NCBI GenBank assembly: GCA_049514575.1
Contig: JBEKUX010000001.1
Span: 62,001-126,000 of the forward strand
Direction: 5' to 3'
From: BOG-1184 sp049514575
Lineage (GTDB): Bacteria; Fibrobacterota; Chitinivibrionia; Chitinivibrionales; Chitinispirillaceae
Length of the DNA: 64,000 nucleotides
Shown: positions 34,571-43,541 of the stretch, piece by piece
Position numbering within the stretch: position 1 is the stretch's first letter
Layout of the letters: each line of letters starts with the position of its first letter
Program-made: the position numbers and the translations under genes
Notes under the pieces: model-generated
What the model was told of the DNA's origin: nothing
Database searches by the model: none
Seen by the model: only the letters and a program-made list of their open reading frames with translations

Positions 34571-34712
34571 GCTGGTACACCCCCGGGATTCGGTTAGTTG
34601 TAGACGCGGGTAAGAGGATGAATTATAATTAATTGTATACCATCATAAAACGTTTTTTTATATAGTATTTTCCATTAACAGGACAGTGCACCACCGGGTT
34701 CAGGTTAAACGT

Positions 34713-35309
34713 ATGGCGTTCAAACGGATCGGCATTGCGGGGTACATGGGCGCAGGCAAGTCCACTGCCGCACGGATCCTTGCGTCCAGCGCCCTGGCCG
34801 GCGGCGGGCTGATTATCGATGCCGACCTTGAGGCCAAGGCCCTCATGACGGAGGACCAAACGATCAGGCATCAACTGGCTGCCGCATTCGGCGAATCGAT
34901 CATCGGAAAAGACGGCCTCTCCTTCGGCACGCTCGGTCGGATCGTTTTCGGTTCAAAGGAAAAACTTCTGCGGCTCAATGCAATCGTGCACCCGGCCCTT
35001 GTGCGGCGGCTGCGCTCCATGCTCCTGCAGGAGCATGGGGAAGATAGCCGTATCCTCGATGCAGCATTGCTGCCGCTCTGGAACATCGAATCGTTCTTCG
35101 ATACCTGCATCTGGGTCCATGCGCGGTTCGAAACCCGCCTCGAGCGCCTGCGACGGACGCGCACCGACCTCAGCGAACAGGCCCTGCGTGACCGGATGCG
35201 CATGCAGGAGGAGAGCCTCCCGGCGCCCGTTGGTATGCCGTGGAAGCAGGTTGACAACAACGGAGACCTCAAGCAGCTTACCCGAAGGCTTGCCGGACTG
35301 CGGCCGTAA
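34713..35309 (+). CDS. coaE: Dephospho-CoA kinase
   Basis: CoaE phosphorylates dephospho-CoA in the last step of coenzyme A synthesis. The 198-residue protein has the P-loop GYMGAGKST, the IDADLEAKALM segment, LNAIVHPALVRRLRS and LRRTRTDLSEQALRDRMRMQ in the lid/CoA domain. ATG 34713 is chosen because the product then begins MAFKRIGIAGYMGAG like its homologues. The first Gly-x-x-Gly-x-Gly-Lys-Ser motif is intact. Confidence 0.92.
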   Translation: MAFKRIGIAGYMGAGKSTAARILASSALAGGGLIIDADLEAKALMTEDQTIRHQLAAAFGESIIGKDGLSFGTLGRIVFGSKEKLLRLNAIVHPALVRRLRSMLLQEHGEDSRILDAALLPLWNIESFFDTCIWVHARFETRLERLRRTRTDLSEQALRDRMRMQEESLPAPVGMPWKQVDNNGDLKQLTRRLAGLRP

Positions 35310-35432
35310 TGTTCCGGCGCAGTCATTTGCATAGTGTAAAGTACCGCTTCCAGACATTATTTTACGGGAGGGCGGCCATAAACGCCATCGTCTGCCGCTC
35401 AAAAGGGAAAACCGCGCGGCACGGGGAACGCA

Positions 35433-36809
35433 ATGCTCAAGGAACACTCATCATTTGTCAAACAGATTATCGCGGCAATAGACTGCTTCCTTATTCTGGC
35501 GGCTTTCTACCTCGCCTACCGCATCGTTTCCCCCTACAAAGTCCTGCTTTCCCTGCTGAATTACTGGGTGATGATCATCGGCTTCATGGGCTTCTACCTG
35601 TATTTCGCCTGGACGAGGGAGCTTTTCTCGATCCTCAATTTCAACTGGATGCGCAACCTTCCGGCACGCATCGTAATGATTTTCCTCTCCGCCGGAGTAC
35701 TCGGCGCTGCCATACTGTACCTGCTCCCGAACAGCCAATCGAGCAGATATCTGTACGGCACGTTTTCCATCCTGTCGTTCATCTTCATCGGTTCGGAGAA
35801 ACTCCTGCTCAAAAGGTTCATCGCCTTCATCCGCCGGAGAAACCGCAACACCACGCCCATCATCGTATTCGGGCGGGGAAGAATGGCGTCACAGATCACC
35901 CATGCCTTCGACAAGCACCCGGAATGGGGTCTGCGGGTCATCCGGAAGCTGGACCTCTCCGTTTCGCCGGCGGATTTCGAAGATGTGCTCATGAACTGCT
36001 ACGTTGAGGAGATCTTTTTCTGCATTCCGCGCCACGTGACGAACAACGATTTTTCAATCGATAATTATCTGCAGGTGTGCGAAGAGATGGGAAGGCCGGC
36101 GCGCGTGTTCATCAATATTTCCGGAGCAACCTCGTTCGCGCGGTGGCAATACCACAAATTCATGGAAAGCCCCACGCTCATTTCGCACACCGTGGAGCTG
36201 GACCCGGATCAGATGATTTTTAAACGGATTTTTGACATCGCAGGGGCGCTCTGCGGTCTTTTTTTTCTGTTACTCTGCTACCCGTTGCTTGCCTGCAGCA
36301 TTAAACTTACCTCACGCGGGCCCGTGTTTTTCAAGCAGGTGCGGGTGGGAAAAAACGGCAAGCGGTTCATCATCTACAAATTCCGCTCCATGACCGTCGA
36401 CGCCGAACATCTGAAAAACGAACTGAAGGAACTTAACGAATGCGACGGCGCGATCTTTAAAATCAGGGACGACCCGCGCGTGACCGCGATCGGCCGCGTC
36501 ATGCGGAAATTTTCGCTCGATGAGCTTCCCCAGTTCATCAACGTCCTCAAGGGCGAAATGAGCCTTGTCGGGACCCGGCCGCCCACCGTGGACGAAGTCG
36601 CGCAGTACCGGAAATGGCACCACCGCCGCATCAGCATCAAGCCGGGCATTACCGGACTGTGGCAGGTCTCGGGCCGGAACCAGATCTCGAGTTTCGACGA
36701 TATCGTGAAACTCGATCTTTCCTATATCGATAACTGGGGTATCTGGCTCGATATCAAGATCCTTTTCAGAACGTTCCTCGTCCTGTTCAGGCGCGGCCAT
36801 GCTTTTTAA
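35433..36809 (+). CDS. Polyprenyl-phosphate sugar-1-phosphate transferase for exopolysaccharide
   Basis: 458 residues of the WbaP/EpsL type, which begins a polysaccharide repeat unit by moving a sugar phosphate from a nucleotide sugar to undecaprenyl phosphate in the inner membrane. Four N-terminal membrane helices (to about residue 120) and a degenerate Rossmann-like middle domain precede the bacterial sugar transferase domain from about 260: FKRIFDIAGALCGLFFLL, RGPVFFKQVRVGKNGKRF, YKFRSM, FSLDELPQFINVLKGEMSLV and the catalytic-type GTRPPTVDEV. It is followed by a Wzi-like gene, so it belongs to a surface polysaccharide locus. The sugar is not predictable. Confidence 0.88.
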   Translation: MLKEHSSFVKQIIAAIDCFLILAAFYLAYRIVSPYKVLLSLLNYWVMIIGFMGFYLYFAWTRELFSILNFNWMRNLPARIVMIFLSAGVLGAAILYLLPNSQSSRYLYGTFSILSFIFIGSEKLLLKRFIAFIRRRNRNTTPIIVFGRGRMASQITHAFDKHPEWGLRVIRKLDLSVSPADFEDVLMNCYVEEIFFCIPRHVTNNDFSIDNYLQVCEEMGRPARVFINISGATSFARWQYHKFMESPTLISHTVELDPDQMIFKRIFDIAGALCGLFFLLLCYPLLACSIKLTSRGPVFFKQVRVGKNGKRFIIYKFRSMTVDAEHLKNELKELNECDGAIFKIRDDPRVTAIGRVMRKFSLDELPQFINVLKGEMSLVGTRPPTVDEVAQYRKWHHRRISIKPGITGLWQVSGRNQISSFDDIVKLDLSYIDNWGIWLDIKILFRTFLVLFRRGHAF

Positions 36810-36828
36810 CAACGGTACCGGAGATACC

Positions 36829-38319
36829 ATGAACCGGCCCTATGCACTGATCCTTGTCCTGGTCACCTGTTTCGCATCGATCGCAGGCGCCGTTGAACTG
36901 CGCAACTGGCGGCTGCCGTATTACACCATCGCGTCGGAGATGGGGCTGGCGTCTTCTTCACCAAGCGGCATGTTCTGGGACGACATCGGGGCGGCGCCGA
37001 TTTTCAACCCGGTCCTGTGGCCGCAAACCGATGACGCTTCGCAATTCCGCTGGACAATCGAACCGTGCGCTTCGTTCGGCATACAGGCGCCGCACGAGGA
37101 CGACAGCCTTACAACCTACGGCCGGCTTGAACTGCTCAGTGACATCAGATACCGGAACATCCTGGTTCGCCAGACCCTGGATGCGGACCGGCGCTACGAT
37201 AACGATCCGTTCTATCCTGCCCATCGCGACCGATTTGCGCGCGGCCGCATCGAAGAAGCGTATATGCAGATCGACTGGCACTACGGCTTTATACGATTCG
37301 GCAGGCTGCTGCGCAACTGGGGGCCGTTTGCGGACCGCAGCCTGCTCCTTTCGTACAACCCCTACAGCTACGACGGGTTCGAATGGCAGGTCCACTCGTC
37401 GGTGTTCGAGTTCAGGCAGATGTTCGCCGCGTTTGCGACCAACAGCCATTTTCCTGATTCGGCGGACAACACACCGGGCCGTTTTTTTGCGGCCCATGCG
37501 CTCAACGTCATGTTCGGCAAATGGGCGACCCTGGGCGTCATTGAGACCTATGTGTTTCAGCGTCAAAGCGGGTTTCCGGATTTCCAGTATCTGAATCCTT
37601 TTTCGCTCTATTCGGTGCTCGATCTCAACCAGGAGGGCGGCGGCAATCTCATGCTCGGGTTTCAGTGGAAGGTCCAGCCGTTCGTTGAAAACGTTTCGCT
37701 CAAGGGGCAGCTTCTTCTGGACGACATTCAGGTCGACAAAAAGGTCGTGACCGACAGGGAACCGACGCACTGGGGCATCGACGCAGGCGTCTACTGGCGC
37801 GACGGGCTTCCTTTACCGATGCGCCATCTCCTGAAGGCCGGGTACCAGCGCTGCTCCAGATGGGCCTACACGGTCGAAGACCAGGAAATGGACAAAGGCG
37901 AGGGTTACACCTACCTGTCAAAAGGACTCGGTTTTCCTGAAAACGACGGCGATAACCTGTACGCGGCCTTGTCGCTTATCGGCAGGAATTTCTGGACCGC
38001 TACCGGGACCATCGCATACGGCCGCCAAGGTCAGAACACGGTAACGAGCCGCTGGTACGACAGCGACCCGGGGAACATTATAGGCCTCCCCGTCGATTCG
38101 CCGGATATTATTCAAAGGACCATGTCGCTGTCGCTGGAGGCCATGGCCTATTACAAAAATTATGCTGATATCAGGATCGGCCTTGCTAACCGGTGGATAA
38201 AAAACAACAACCACCTCGTCAGCGCCGGTTTTATCTATTCTCCTCTGTTCACCTCGGTGATCAGCGTCCATTTCAGCAGCCGTTTTTTCAGGCAGCCAAA
38301 GCAGCCATGCACGAACTAA
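36829..38319 (+). CDS. Outer-membrane beta-barrel, capsule assembly Wzi-like
   Basis: 496 residues with a signal peptide (cut near IAGAVE) and a strand-rich body ending in an aromatic-rich strand. The segment GRLLRNWGPFADRSLLLSYN resembles the conserved GR-WWGPG-SSL core of Wzi barrels, which hold capsule at the cell surface. ATG 36829 follows GGAG by 6 bases; an earlier in-frame ATG at 36799 would overlap the transferase gene. Position right after the initiating sugar-phosphate transferase supports a role in exopolysaccharide anchoring or export. Exact family membership is tentative. Confidence 0.65.
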   Translation: MNRPYALILVLVTCFASIAGAVELRNWRLPYYTIASEMGLASSSPSGMFWDDIGAAPIFNPVLWPQTDDASQFRWTIEPCASFGIQAPHEDDSLTTYGRLELLSDIRYRNILVRQTLDADRRYDNDPFYPAHRDRFARGRIEEAYMQIDWHYGFIRFGRLLRNWGPFADRSLLLSYNPYSYDGFEWQVHSSVFEFRQMFAAFATNSHFPDSADNTPGRFFAAHALNVMFGKWATLGVIETYVFQRQSGFPDFQYLNPFSLYSVLDLNQEGGGNLMLGFQWKVQPFVENVSLKGQLLLDDIQVDKKVVTDREPTHWGIDAGVYWRDGLPLPMRHLLKAGYQRCSRWAYTVEDQEMDKGEGYTYLSKGLGFPENDGDNLYAALSLIGRNFWTATGTIAYGRQGQNTVTSRWYDSDPGNIIGLPVDSPDIIQRTMSLSLEAMAYYKNYADIRIGLANRWIKNNNHLVSAGFIYSPLFTSVISVHFSSRFFRQPKQPCTN

Positions 38320-39032
38320 CGAAAAAAAAGGAACCGCTTCCTGTTCCGCCGGACGCCCGGACAACCCGTGAAAAAATATACGAACGGCTTACGGTATTGT
38401 CTGAAAGCAGGGTACGTTCGTGCCTTGAGCCGGAATTCAAGCGCGCCTGGAAGGAAATCACGGACCTCATTCACGGGTATCAGCGCGAAATCGCTGCCGC
38501 CTCGCACCTTGCCATATCGTGCGGCCGAGGCTGCGCCGCCTGCTGCTGCCACTGGGTCGAAGACGTCAACTCCTTTGAAGCGGAACTTATCGCAGAGCAC
38601 ATCAAGGTGCGCTTTCCTGAAAAAATGCCGATGATCCTTGCGCGGTGCCGGCGTGACGAAGAAACGCTGCAAGGGCTCAACGAGATCGTGGAGGCGAAAC
38701 TTGATGAATGTCATTCCCGCGGATCACTCGGCGACGCCGATCCCGTGGACGTGCTGCTCGCTTCGTTTCACCGGCTGCAGATCCCCTGCCCGCTCCTTGA
38801 GCGGAACGCCTGTCTCGTGTACCCTTTCCGGCCATTGACCTGCAGGATGTACGTGAGTTTTTCCGCGCCGTCGCAATGCGGCCACGACCATGCCGACGAC
38901 GAGGATATTCCGACCTACCTTTTTGACCTTGAAGAAAATACGGACGCCATCATCGACGCGCTCCATTTCAAATTCCTGAAATTCGAAAACGATACGGGGC
39001 TTCGGTCGCTTCTCGTGAAGTATCTTTCCTGA
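38307..39032 (+). CDS. YkgJ-type cysteine cluster protein (zinc/iron chelating)
   Basis: 241 residues. The cysteine signature CGRGCAACCCHWV near residue 75 and the second half CLVYPFRPLTCRMYVSF with the later CGHDH define the YkgJ/CxxCxxCC family (Fer4-like metal-binding cluster). Its enzymatic role is not established. ATG 38307 overlaps the Wzi-like gene by 13 bases; a longer reading frame upstream would lie within that gene. It precedes the NifS-NadA fusion by 14 bases, and the shared link to metal/Fe-S chemistry may be meaningful. Confidence 0.8.
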   Translation: MHELTKKKEPLPVPPDARTTREKIYERLTVLSESRVRSCLEPEFKRAWKEITDLIHGYQREIAAASHLAISCGRGCAACCCHWVEDVNSFEAELIAEHIKVRFPEKMPMILARCRRDEETLQGLNEIVEAKLDECHSRGSLGDADPVDVLLASFHRLQIPCPLLERNACLVYPFRPLTCRMYVSFSAPSQCGHDHADDEDIPTYLFDLEENTDAIIDALHFKFLKFENDTGLRSLLVKYLS

Positions 39033-39046
39033 CAGGAGAACATCCC

Positions 39047-41158
39047 ATGCGGAAAAATCGCACAGAAATCTACCTGGACAACAACGCCACCTCGGCAGTG
39101 GCGCCCGAAGTTCTGGAGGCAATGCTTCCATTCTTCAAGGACAGTTACGGGAACCCTTCGAGCATCCACCGTTTCGGCGGCATGCTGAAGAAGCATATCG
39201 AGTACGCGCGCGGCCAGGTCTCGGACCTGCTCAACGCATCGCCTGAAGAGATCGTTTTCACGAGCTGCGGTTCGGAGTCGGACAACATGGCACTCAAAGG
39301 TTTCTGCGCCGTGCACGGCTCCAGGTCCCGGATCGTCACCTCCACGGTCGAGCACCCTGCGGTGCGCACCACCTCGCGCCATCTCAGGGAGAAAGGCCTG
39401 GCGGCCCTCTTGGAAATCAAGGTGAACGGCGACGGCACGCTCTCCATGGACGAGTTCAACCATGCGCCCATGGATGCTGACACCCTGGTGTCGCTCATGT
39501 GGGCGAACAACGAGACCGGCGTGATCTTTCCGGTCAAGGAGCTTGCCGAAGCGGCAAAGGAGCGGGGCGCTGCGTTTCACACCGATGCAGTGCAGGCGGT
39601 CGGCAAGATACCGATCGACCTCAAAAAGACGCCTGTCGACTTCCTTGCCCTTTCCGGCCACAAGCTCCACGCTCCAAAAGGAGTCGGCGTTCTTTACATA
39701 AGGAATGGAACGGCCATTGAGCCGCTCATCCACGGCGGCCATCAGGAACGCATGCTTCGCGCCGGCACCGAAAACATCGCCTTTATCGTGGGGCTCGGCC
39801 GCGCTGCCGAGCTTGCGAAAAAAAGCATGAACGAAGAAAATGAGCGCATCAGGCGGCTGCGCGACCGGCTCGAAGAGGCGTTGCTGCGGCAATGTCCTGC
39901 GGCAAAACTCAACGGCCACAAACAGATGCGGCTGCCCACCACCACCAACGTGAGTTTCGAGTCCATCGAAGGGGAGGCGATCCTGCTCCACCTTGACGAA
40001 CTCGGCATCGCCGCGTCGTCCGGCTCAGCCTGCACCACAGGATCGCTCGAGCCGTCGCACGTCATGCTTGCCATGGGAATCCCCTACACCTTTGCGCACA
40101 GCTCGATACGTTTTTCCCTGTCCCGCTACACGACCGAAGCGGAAATCGACGCGGTGATCGCTGCAATGCCGCCCATTGTCAAAAAACTCAGGTCACTGTC
40201 ACCATTTGTAGAAAGCACAAAAAACGGAAAAGACAAGAAAACCTATACACTGGCCACAGCAATCGCACGGCTTAAACACAAAAAAAATACAGTCATCCTT
40301 GCCCACAACTACCAGCCGGGCGAGGTGCAGGACGCGGCCGACTTTGTGGGCGACTCCTACGGCCTGAGCGTGGAAGCAACAAAAGTTAAAGCCGACACGA
40401 TCATTTTCTGCGGTGTCCGCTTCATGGCGGAGACCGCGGCCATACTCAATCCGGCAAAGACCGTGGTGCTTGCAGAGCCCGATGCGGGCTGTCCCATGGC
40501 GGACATGATCAAAGCATCCGACCTCTTTGCGCTCAAGCGCATGCACCCGTTGCACCTGGTGATGTGCTATGTCAATTCGACCGCAGAGGTGAAGGCGCTC
40601 TCTGACATCTGCTGCACCAGCTCCAACGCGCTTGAAATCGCACGCAAGCTCCCTGACGATCAGGAGATCATCTTTGTGCCGGACAAATACCTGGGGGACT
40701 ATGTTGCGGAAAACCTCGGACGGCCGCTCGTGCTCTGGAACGGGTTCTGCCCCACGCACGCCCGCATCACGCCGGAAATGGTTGAGCAGGCGCGCCATGA
40801 ACATCCCGGGGCGCTCGTCATGATACACCCCGAAGCGCCGCGCGAAAGCCGGCACAGGGCCGACCAGGTGCTGTCTACCGGCGGGATGTGCGCATTTGTC
40901 AAAAACAGCGAACATACCGAATTTATCGCGGCAACGGAAATCGGCATCCTGCATACCCTGCGGAAACAGAACCCCGGCAAAAAGTTCTACCCGGTCTCGA
41001 CCTTAATCACCTGCCCGAACATGCGGAAAACGTCGCTTGCGTCAATCATGAACGCCCTTGAGGGCAAAGGCGGGGAAATCATCAAGGTGCCGCCCGAGAT
41101 TGCAGCACCTGCGGAACGGGCCTTGCGGAAAATGCTGGAGATGAGCGGGAAAAAATAA
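39047..41158 (+). CDS. Fused cysteine desulfurase (NifS/IscS) and quinolinate synthase (NadA)
   Basis: A single 703-residue frame that joins two whole enzymes. Residues 1 to about 390 are a class V aminotransferase-fold cysteine desulfurase: YLDNNATSAVAPEVLEAM, GSESDNMALKGF, the PLP site SGHKLHAPKGVG with Lys206, and the active-site loop SSGSACTTGS with Cys329. Residues about 400-703 are NadA, which condenses iminoaspartate with dihydroxyacetone phosphate to quinolinate for NAD: ILAHNYQPGEVQDAADFVGD, FCGVRFMAETAAIL, and the three cluster ligands Cys507 (MCYVNST), Cys568 (GFCPTH) and Cys656 (TCPNMRK). The join (about 390-405) is a lysine-rich linker with no ATG or ribosome site, so separate translation of NadA is unlikely. 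NadA needs a 4Fe-4S cluster, so the desulfurase could feed it directly (inference). nadB and nadC are not nearby. Confidence 0.93.
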   Translation: MRKNRTEIYLDNNATSAVAPEVLEAMLPFFKDSYGNPSSIHRFGGMLKKHIEYARGQVSDLLNASPEEIVFTSCGSESDNMALKGFCAVHGSRSRIVTSTVEHPAVRTTSRHLREKGLAALLEIKVNGDGTLSMDEFNHAPMDADTLVSLMWANNETGVIFPVKELAEAAKERGAAFHTDAVQAVGKIPIDLKKTPVDFLALSGHKLHAPKGVGVLYIRNGTAIEPLIHGGHQERMLRAGTENIAFIVGLGRAAELAKKSMNEENERIRRLRDRLEEALLRQCPAAKLNGHKQMRLPTTTNVSFESIEGEAILLHLDELGIAASSGSACTTGSLEPSHVMLAMGIPYTFAHSSIRFSLSRYTTEAEIDAVIAAMPPIVKKLRSLSPFVESTKNGKDKKTYTLATAIARLKHKKNTVILAHNYQPGEVQDAADFVGDSYGLSVEATKVKADTIIFCGVRFMAETAAILNPAKTVVLAEPDAGCPMADMIKASDLFALKRMHPLHLVMCYVNSTAEVKALSDICCTSSNALEIARKLPDDQEIIFVPDKYLGDYVAENLGRPLVLWNGFCPTHARITPEMVEQARHEHPGALVMIHPEAPRESRHRADQVLSTGGMCAFVKNSEHTEFIAATEIGILHTLRKQNPGKKFYPVSTLITCPNMRKTSLASIMNALEGKGGEIIKVPPEIAAPAERALRKMLEMSGKK

Positions 41159-41171
41159 TCCGTATGCGCTC

Positions 41172-42263
41172 TTATGCAGATGAGGAACCGACTAATTCCT
41201 TTAAATACTTCTCAGTAGCCTCTGTCATTTTTTCCAGCGAAAAATCGTTCGACATGGTCTGAAAACCGTTCTCGCCGATTTTTCTCCGCAATGAGGGGTC
41301 TTCGATGAGCTTTATTGTTGCGGCAACCATATCCTCGAGGTCCTCGAAAGGCACTAAAAATCCGTTTATGCCGTCCTTCAGGATTTCCCCCACACCCGCG
41401 ATGTCAAAGGCCACGACCGGTATTTTTGCCGCCATGGCTTCGAGCATGGTGTTGGGAACGCCCTCGGACCGCGAGGTGAGCCAGTAGACGTCAGCGGCCT
41501 GTATGAGGTCAGGAATGTCGTCGCGGAAACCGGTAAAGGTAAGCCGGTCGGCCACGCCTGCCTTGTCGGCCTGCTGCCGGAAGACCGTGCCGTCGCCTCC
41601 GCCGACGATCACCAATTTGACATGAGAATATTTCCGCGCGAACAGCGCAAACGCTTTGATCGCATAATCAAACCCTTTCTGCGGGCTGAGCCGGCCGATG
41701 GCCATGATGCAGATGTCGTTGTCGTAAAGCCGCAAGGCCTTCCGCTGCTTTTCCCGGATTTTCCCGGAAAGACGGATCGGTTCCACGCCCACATACACCA
41801 CCCTGCATTTCCGGGTGTCGAAACCCTTGGTCTGCGAAAGGACGGTAATGATTTTTTTAGCAACCACAAAAACAATATCAAAGAGTTTGCAGAAGACAAA
41901 CCAGTTGCGCAGGTTGTGGATGGGCCGGTCAATGCCGAACATCCCGGCCACCCTGGTGTGCGTCATCAGTTTGGCCGCAAGTCCGGCAAGAAAATATTCC
42001 CGCTGTTTCGACGGCATCACGACATCGATGCGGTACTTCCGCATGAATGACCGTAATTGTACCATCGTCACGATGTCGATGTTGTTGGCGAAAGGAAATC
42101 GGACCAGTTTTACTTTGGTGTCTGAAAGCCGCGGTACAAAAAGGTCGCCCCGGCACCCGAAATAAACGGTATGACCGCGGTCAGCGAGGCCGATCGCGGT
42201 GTTGACCACCCATTTTTCCGTGCCGCCCCACTCTTTGGCGGAGTTGATGATGAGAATATTCAT
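41172..42263 (-). CDS. Family 4 glycosyltransferase
   Basis: 363 residues of the GT-B, GT4 type used in polysaccharide and lipopolysaccharide assembly. It begins MNILIINSAKEWGGTEKWV, with the glycine-rich acceptor-side motif, and has the donor-side motifs IMAIGRLSPQKGFDYAIKAF, DVYWLTSRSEGVPNTMLEAM and the EX7E pattern. The ATG at 42263 is chosen because homologues start at this strand; the frame is open another 22 codons upstream. It faces the nifS-nadA gene tail to tail. Sugar specificity is unknown. Confidence 0.88.
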   Translation of the reverse strand: MNILIINSAKEWGGTEKWVVNTAIGLADRGHTVYFGCRGDLFVPRLSDTKVKLVRFPFANNIDIVTMVQLRSFMRKYRIDVVMPSKQREYFLAGLAAKLMTHTRVAGMFGIDRPIHNLRNWFVFCKLFDIVFVVAKKIITVLSQTKGFDTRKCRVVYVGVEPIRLSGKIREKQRKALRLYDNDICIMAIGRLSPQKGFDYAIKAFALFARKYSHVKLVIVGGGDGTVFRQQADKAGVADRLTFTGFRDDIPDLIQAADVYWLTSRSEGVPNTMLEAMAAKIPVVAFDIAGVGEILKDGINGFLVPFEDLEDMVAATIKLIEDPSLRRKIGENGFQTMSNDFSLEKMTEATEKYLKELVGSSSA

Positions 42264-42392
42264 AGCCTTTATAAAGTAAAAATATGTTTTTTGACCGCTA
42301 CAATTCGATTTAATTCCGTCTTCAATCAATTATCTGGGCGTGCCTCATAAAATTCAATGATTTTTTCTAAATAAAGTATATTTTTAAAACCT

Positions 42393-43334
42393 ATGCCTCC
42401 CATTGCAGTCCTCATGCCCAACTGGATCGGCGATCTGCTGCTCGCGCTTTCGGTCGCGGAACTGAAAACACACGCTGAACAGTGTGACCTTTCGCTTATC
42501 GTCCCTGAACGGCTTATTGGATTGACAAAGCTTCTGAGCGACCTGCCGATTATAACCTATCGCCGCTCCAACCGGACAGACTATTTCGCCTCAGTACGGT
42601 CAATAAAACGGTTTTCAAAGCTGTATATCCTTCCGCACTCTTTTTCTTCGGCGCTGTTTGCGTTTTTGGGCCGCGTTCCGATACGCCGCGGCGTTTCCGG
42701 CGAACTGCGGGGGTTTCTGCTCACCCAACGTCTCCCTGCCTCTGCGGCCGAGCGCACCCGCCATTTGACCCGCGAATATTCCGAGGTCCTTGAAACAGAA
42801 TTTGCGGATCCTTCGTTGTGGAAAGGTAAAACCATCGAACCATCAAAGGAGTATGAAAGATTTGTCGTGCTCTGTCCCGGCGCGGCATACGGCCCAGCAA
42901 AGCAATGGCCGTACTTTGACCGGCTTGTTGCGCTTCTCCCGGACAAAAAGTTCGTCATTCTCGGAGATCACAGAGATGCCGCAGTTGGTTTGCAAATCGC
43001 AGAAACTGCGGCGCAGCGCGTAACGAACCTGGCTGGCGCCACCTCGCTTGAACAGGCTGCCCGCATAATCGCGGCCGCATCGGTCCTTATCTCCAATGAC
43101 TCCGGACTCCTGCACCTTGCCGGATTTCTCGGCACCCCCTGTGTGGGCATGTACGGCTCCACTTCATCGGTCTGGACCCGTCCTCTTGGTACGGCGGTGC
43201 GGATCGCAACCGGCTCCTGCCCCCGCTCGCCCTGCTTTGAGCGGACCTGTCCTTTGCCTTTAAATAAGTATAGTTGTCTCCGTACTATTTCTCCTGAAAC
43301 AGTAGCCGTACTTGTAAAGGAAATTATCCGTTGA
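42393..43334 (+). CDS. Family 9 glycosyltransferase (heptosyltransferase-like)
   Basis: 313 residues, GT9 family, best known from the heptosyltransferases WaaC/WaaF of the lipopolysaccharide inner core. MPNWIGDLLLALSVAELK is the acceptor-binding start, CPGAAYGPAKQWPYFDRL the donor-binding motif, and SNDSGLLHLAGFLGTPCVGMYGSTS the ADP-heptose site typical of WaaF. It diverges from the GT4 gene with a 129-base AT-rich gap that must hold both promoters. WaaF-like function is likely but not certain. Confidence 0.85.
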   Translation: MPPIAVLMPNWIGDLLLALSVAELKTHAEQCDLSLIVPERLIGLTKLLSDLPIITYRRSNRTDYFASVRSIKRFSKLYILPHSFSSALFAFLGRVPIRRGVSGELRGFLLTQRLPASAAERTRHLTREYSEVLETEFADPSLWKGKTIEPSKEYERFVVLCPGAAYGPAKQWPYFDRLVALLPDKKFVILGDHRDAAVGLQIAETAAQRVTNLAGATSLEQAARIIAAASVLISNDSGLLHLAGFLGTPCVGMYGSTSSVWTRPLGTAVRIATGSCPRSPCFERTCPLPLNKYSCLRTISPETVAVLVKEIIR

Positions 43335-43357
43335 TTTTTTTAATTTATCGGTGGTTT

Positions 43358-43517
43358 GCGTTAGGGGCGACGTAAGGTACCTGCTGAAAGCGTAGCTGAA
43401 GCGGGTAGTCTGGGCTGGTGAAGGATTCACTTTTGTGAAGCCGCACCCCGGCCCAGACCGACCAGAGGTAAGCCTGGAGGAGAACCGACCTCCAACCAAT
43501 AAGGTTGGAGGGAACGC
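43358..43517. ncRNA. Strongly structured intergenic element, possible non-coding RNA
   Basis: A 160-nt segment closed by GCGTT/AACGC that packs four nested or serial hairpins: TACCTGCT...AGCGGGTA (43379-43406) with AGC/GCT inside; GTCTGGGC/GCCCAGAC (43408-43415 with 43451-43458) enclosing GTG/CAC and TTCAC-TTTT-GTGAA (43426-43439); and CCTCCAACC/GGTTGGAGG (43489-43497 with 43503-43511). It does not match tRNA, SRP RNA, RNase P RNA, tmRNA or a riboswitch class I know. It could be an RNA in either direction, a leader of the next gene, or a palindromic mobile repeat. Confidence 0.45.
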
Positions 43518-43541
43518 TAAGAAAAATTATTTTGAGATAGT

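Noticed and set aside
39047..41158. NifS-NadA fusion as a frameshift artefact
   Set aside because: The two domains are in the same frame with a plausible linker, no missing part of either, and no start codon or ribosome site at the join, so an artefact would need a lost stop as well as a lost start.
43358..43517. Integron attC site, SRP RNA, 6S RNA or tRNA-like element
   Set aside because: GCGTTAGGG resembles an attC core but breaks the GTTRRRY rule and no integrase is near. The conserved cores of SRP and tRNA are missing, and 6S cannot be supported by eye.
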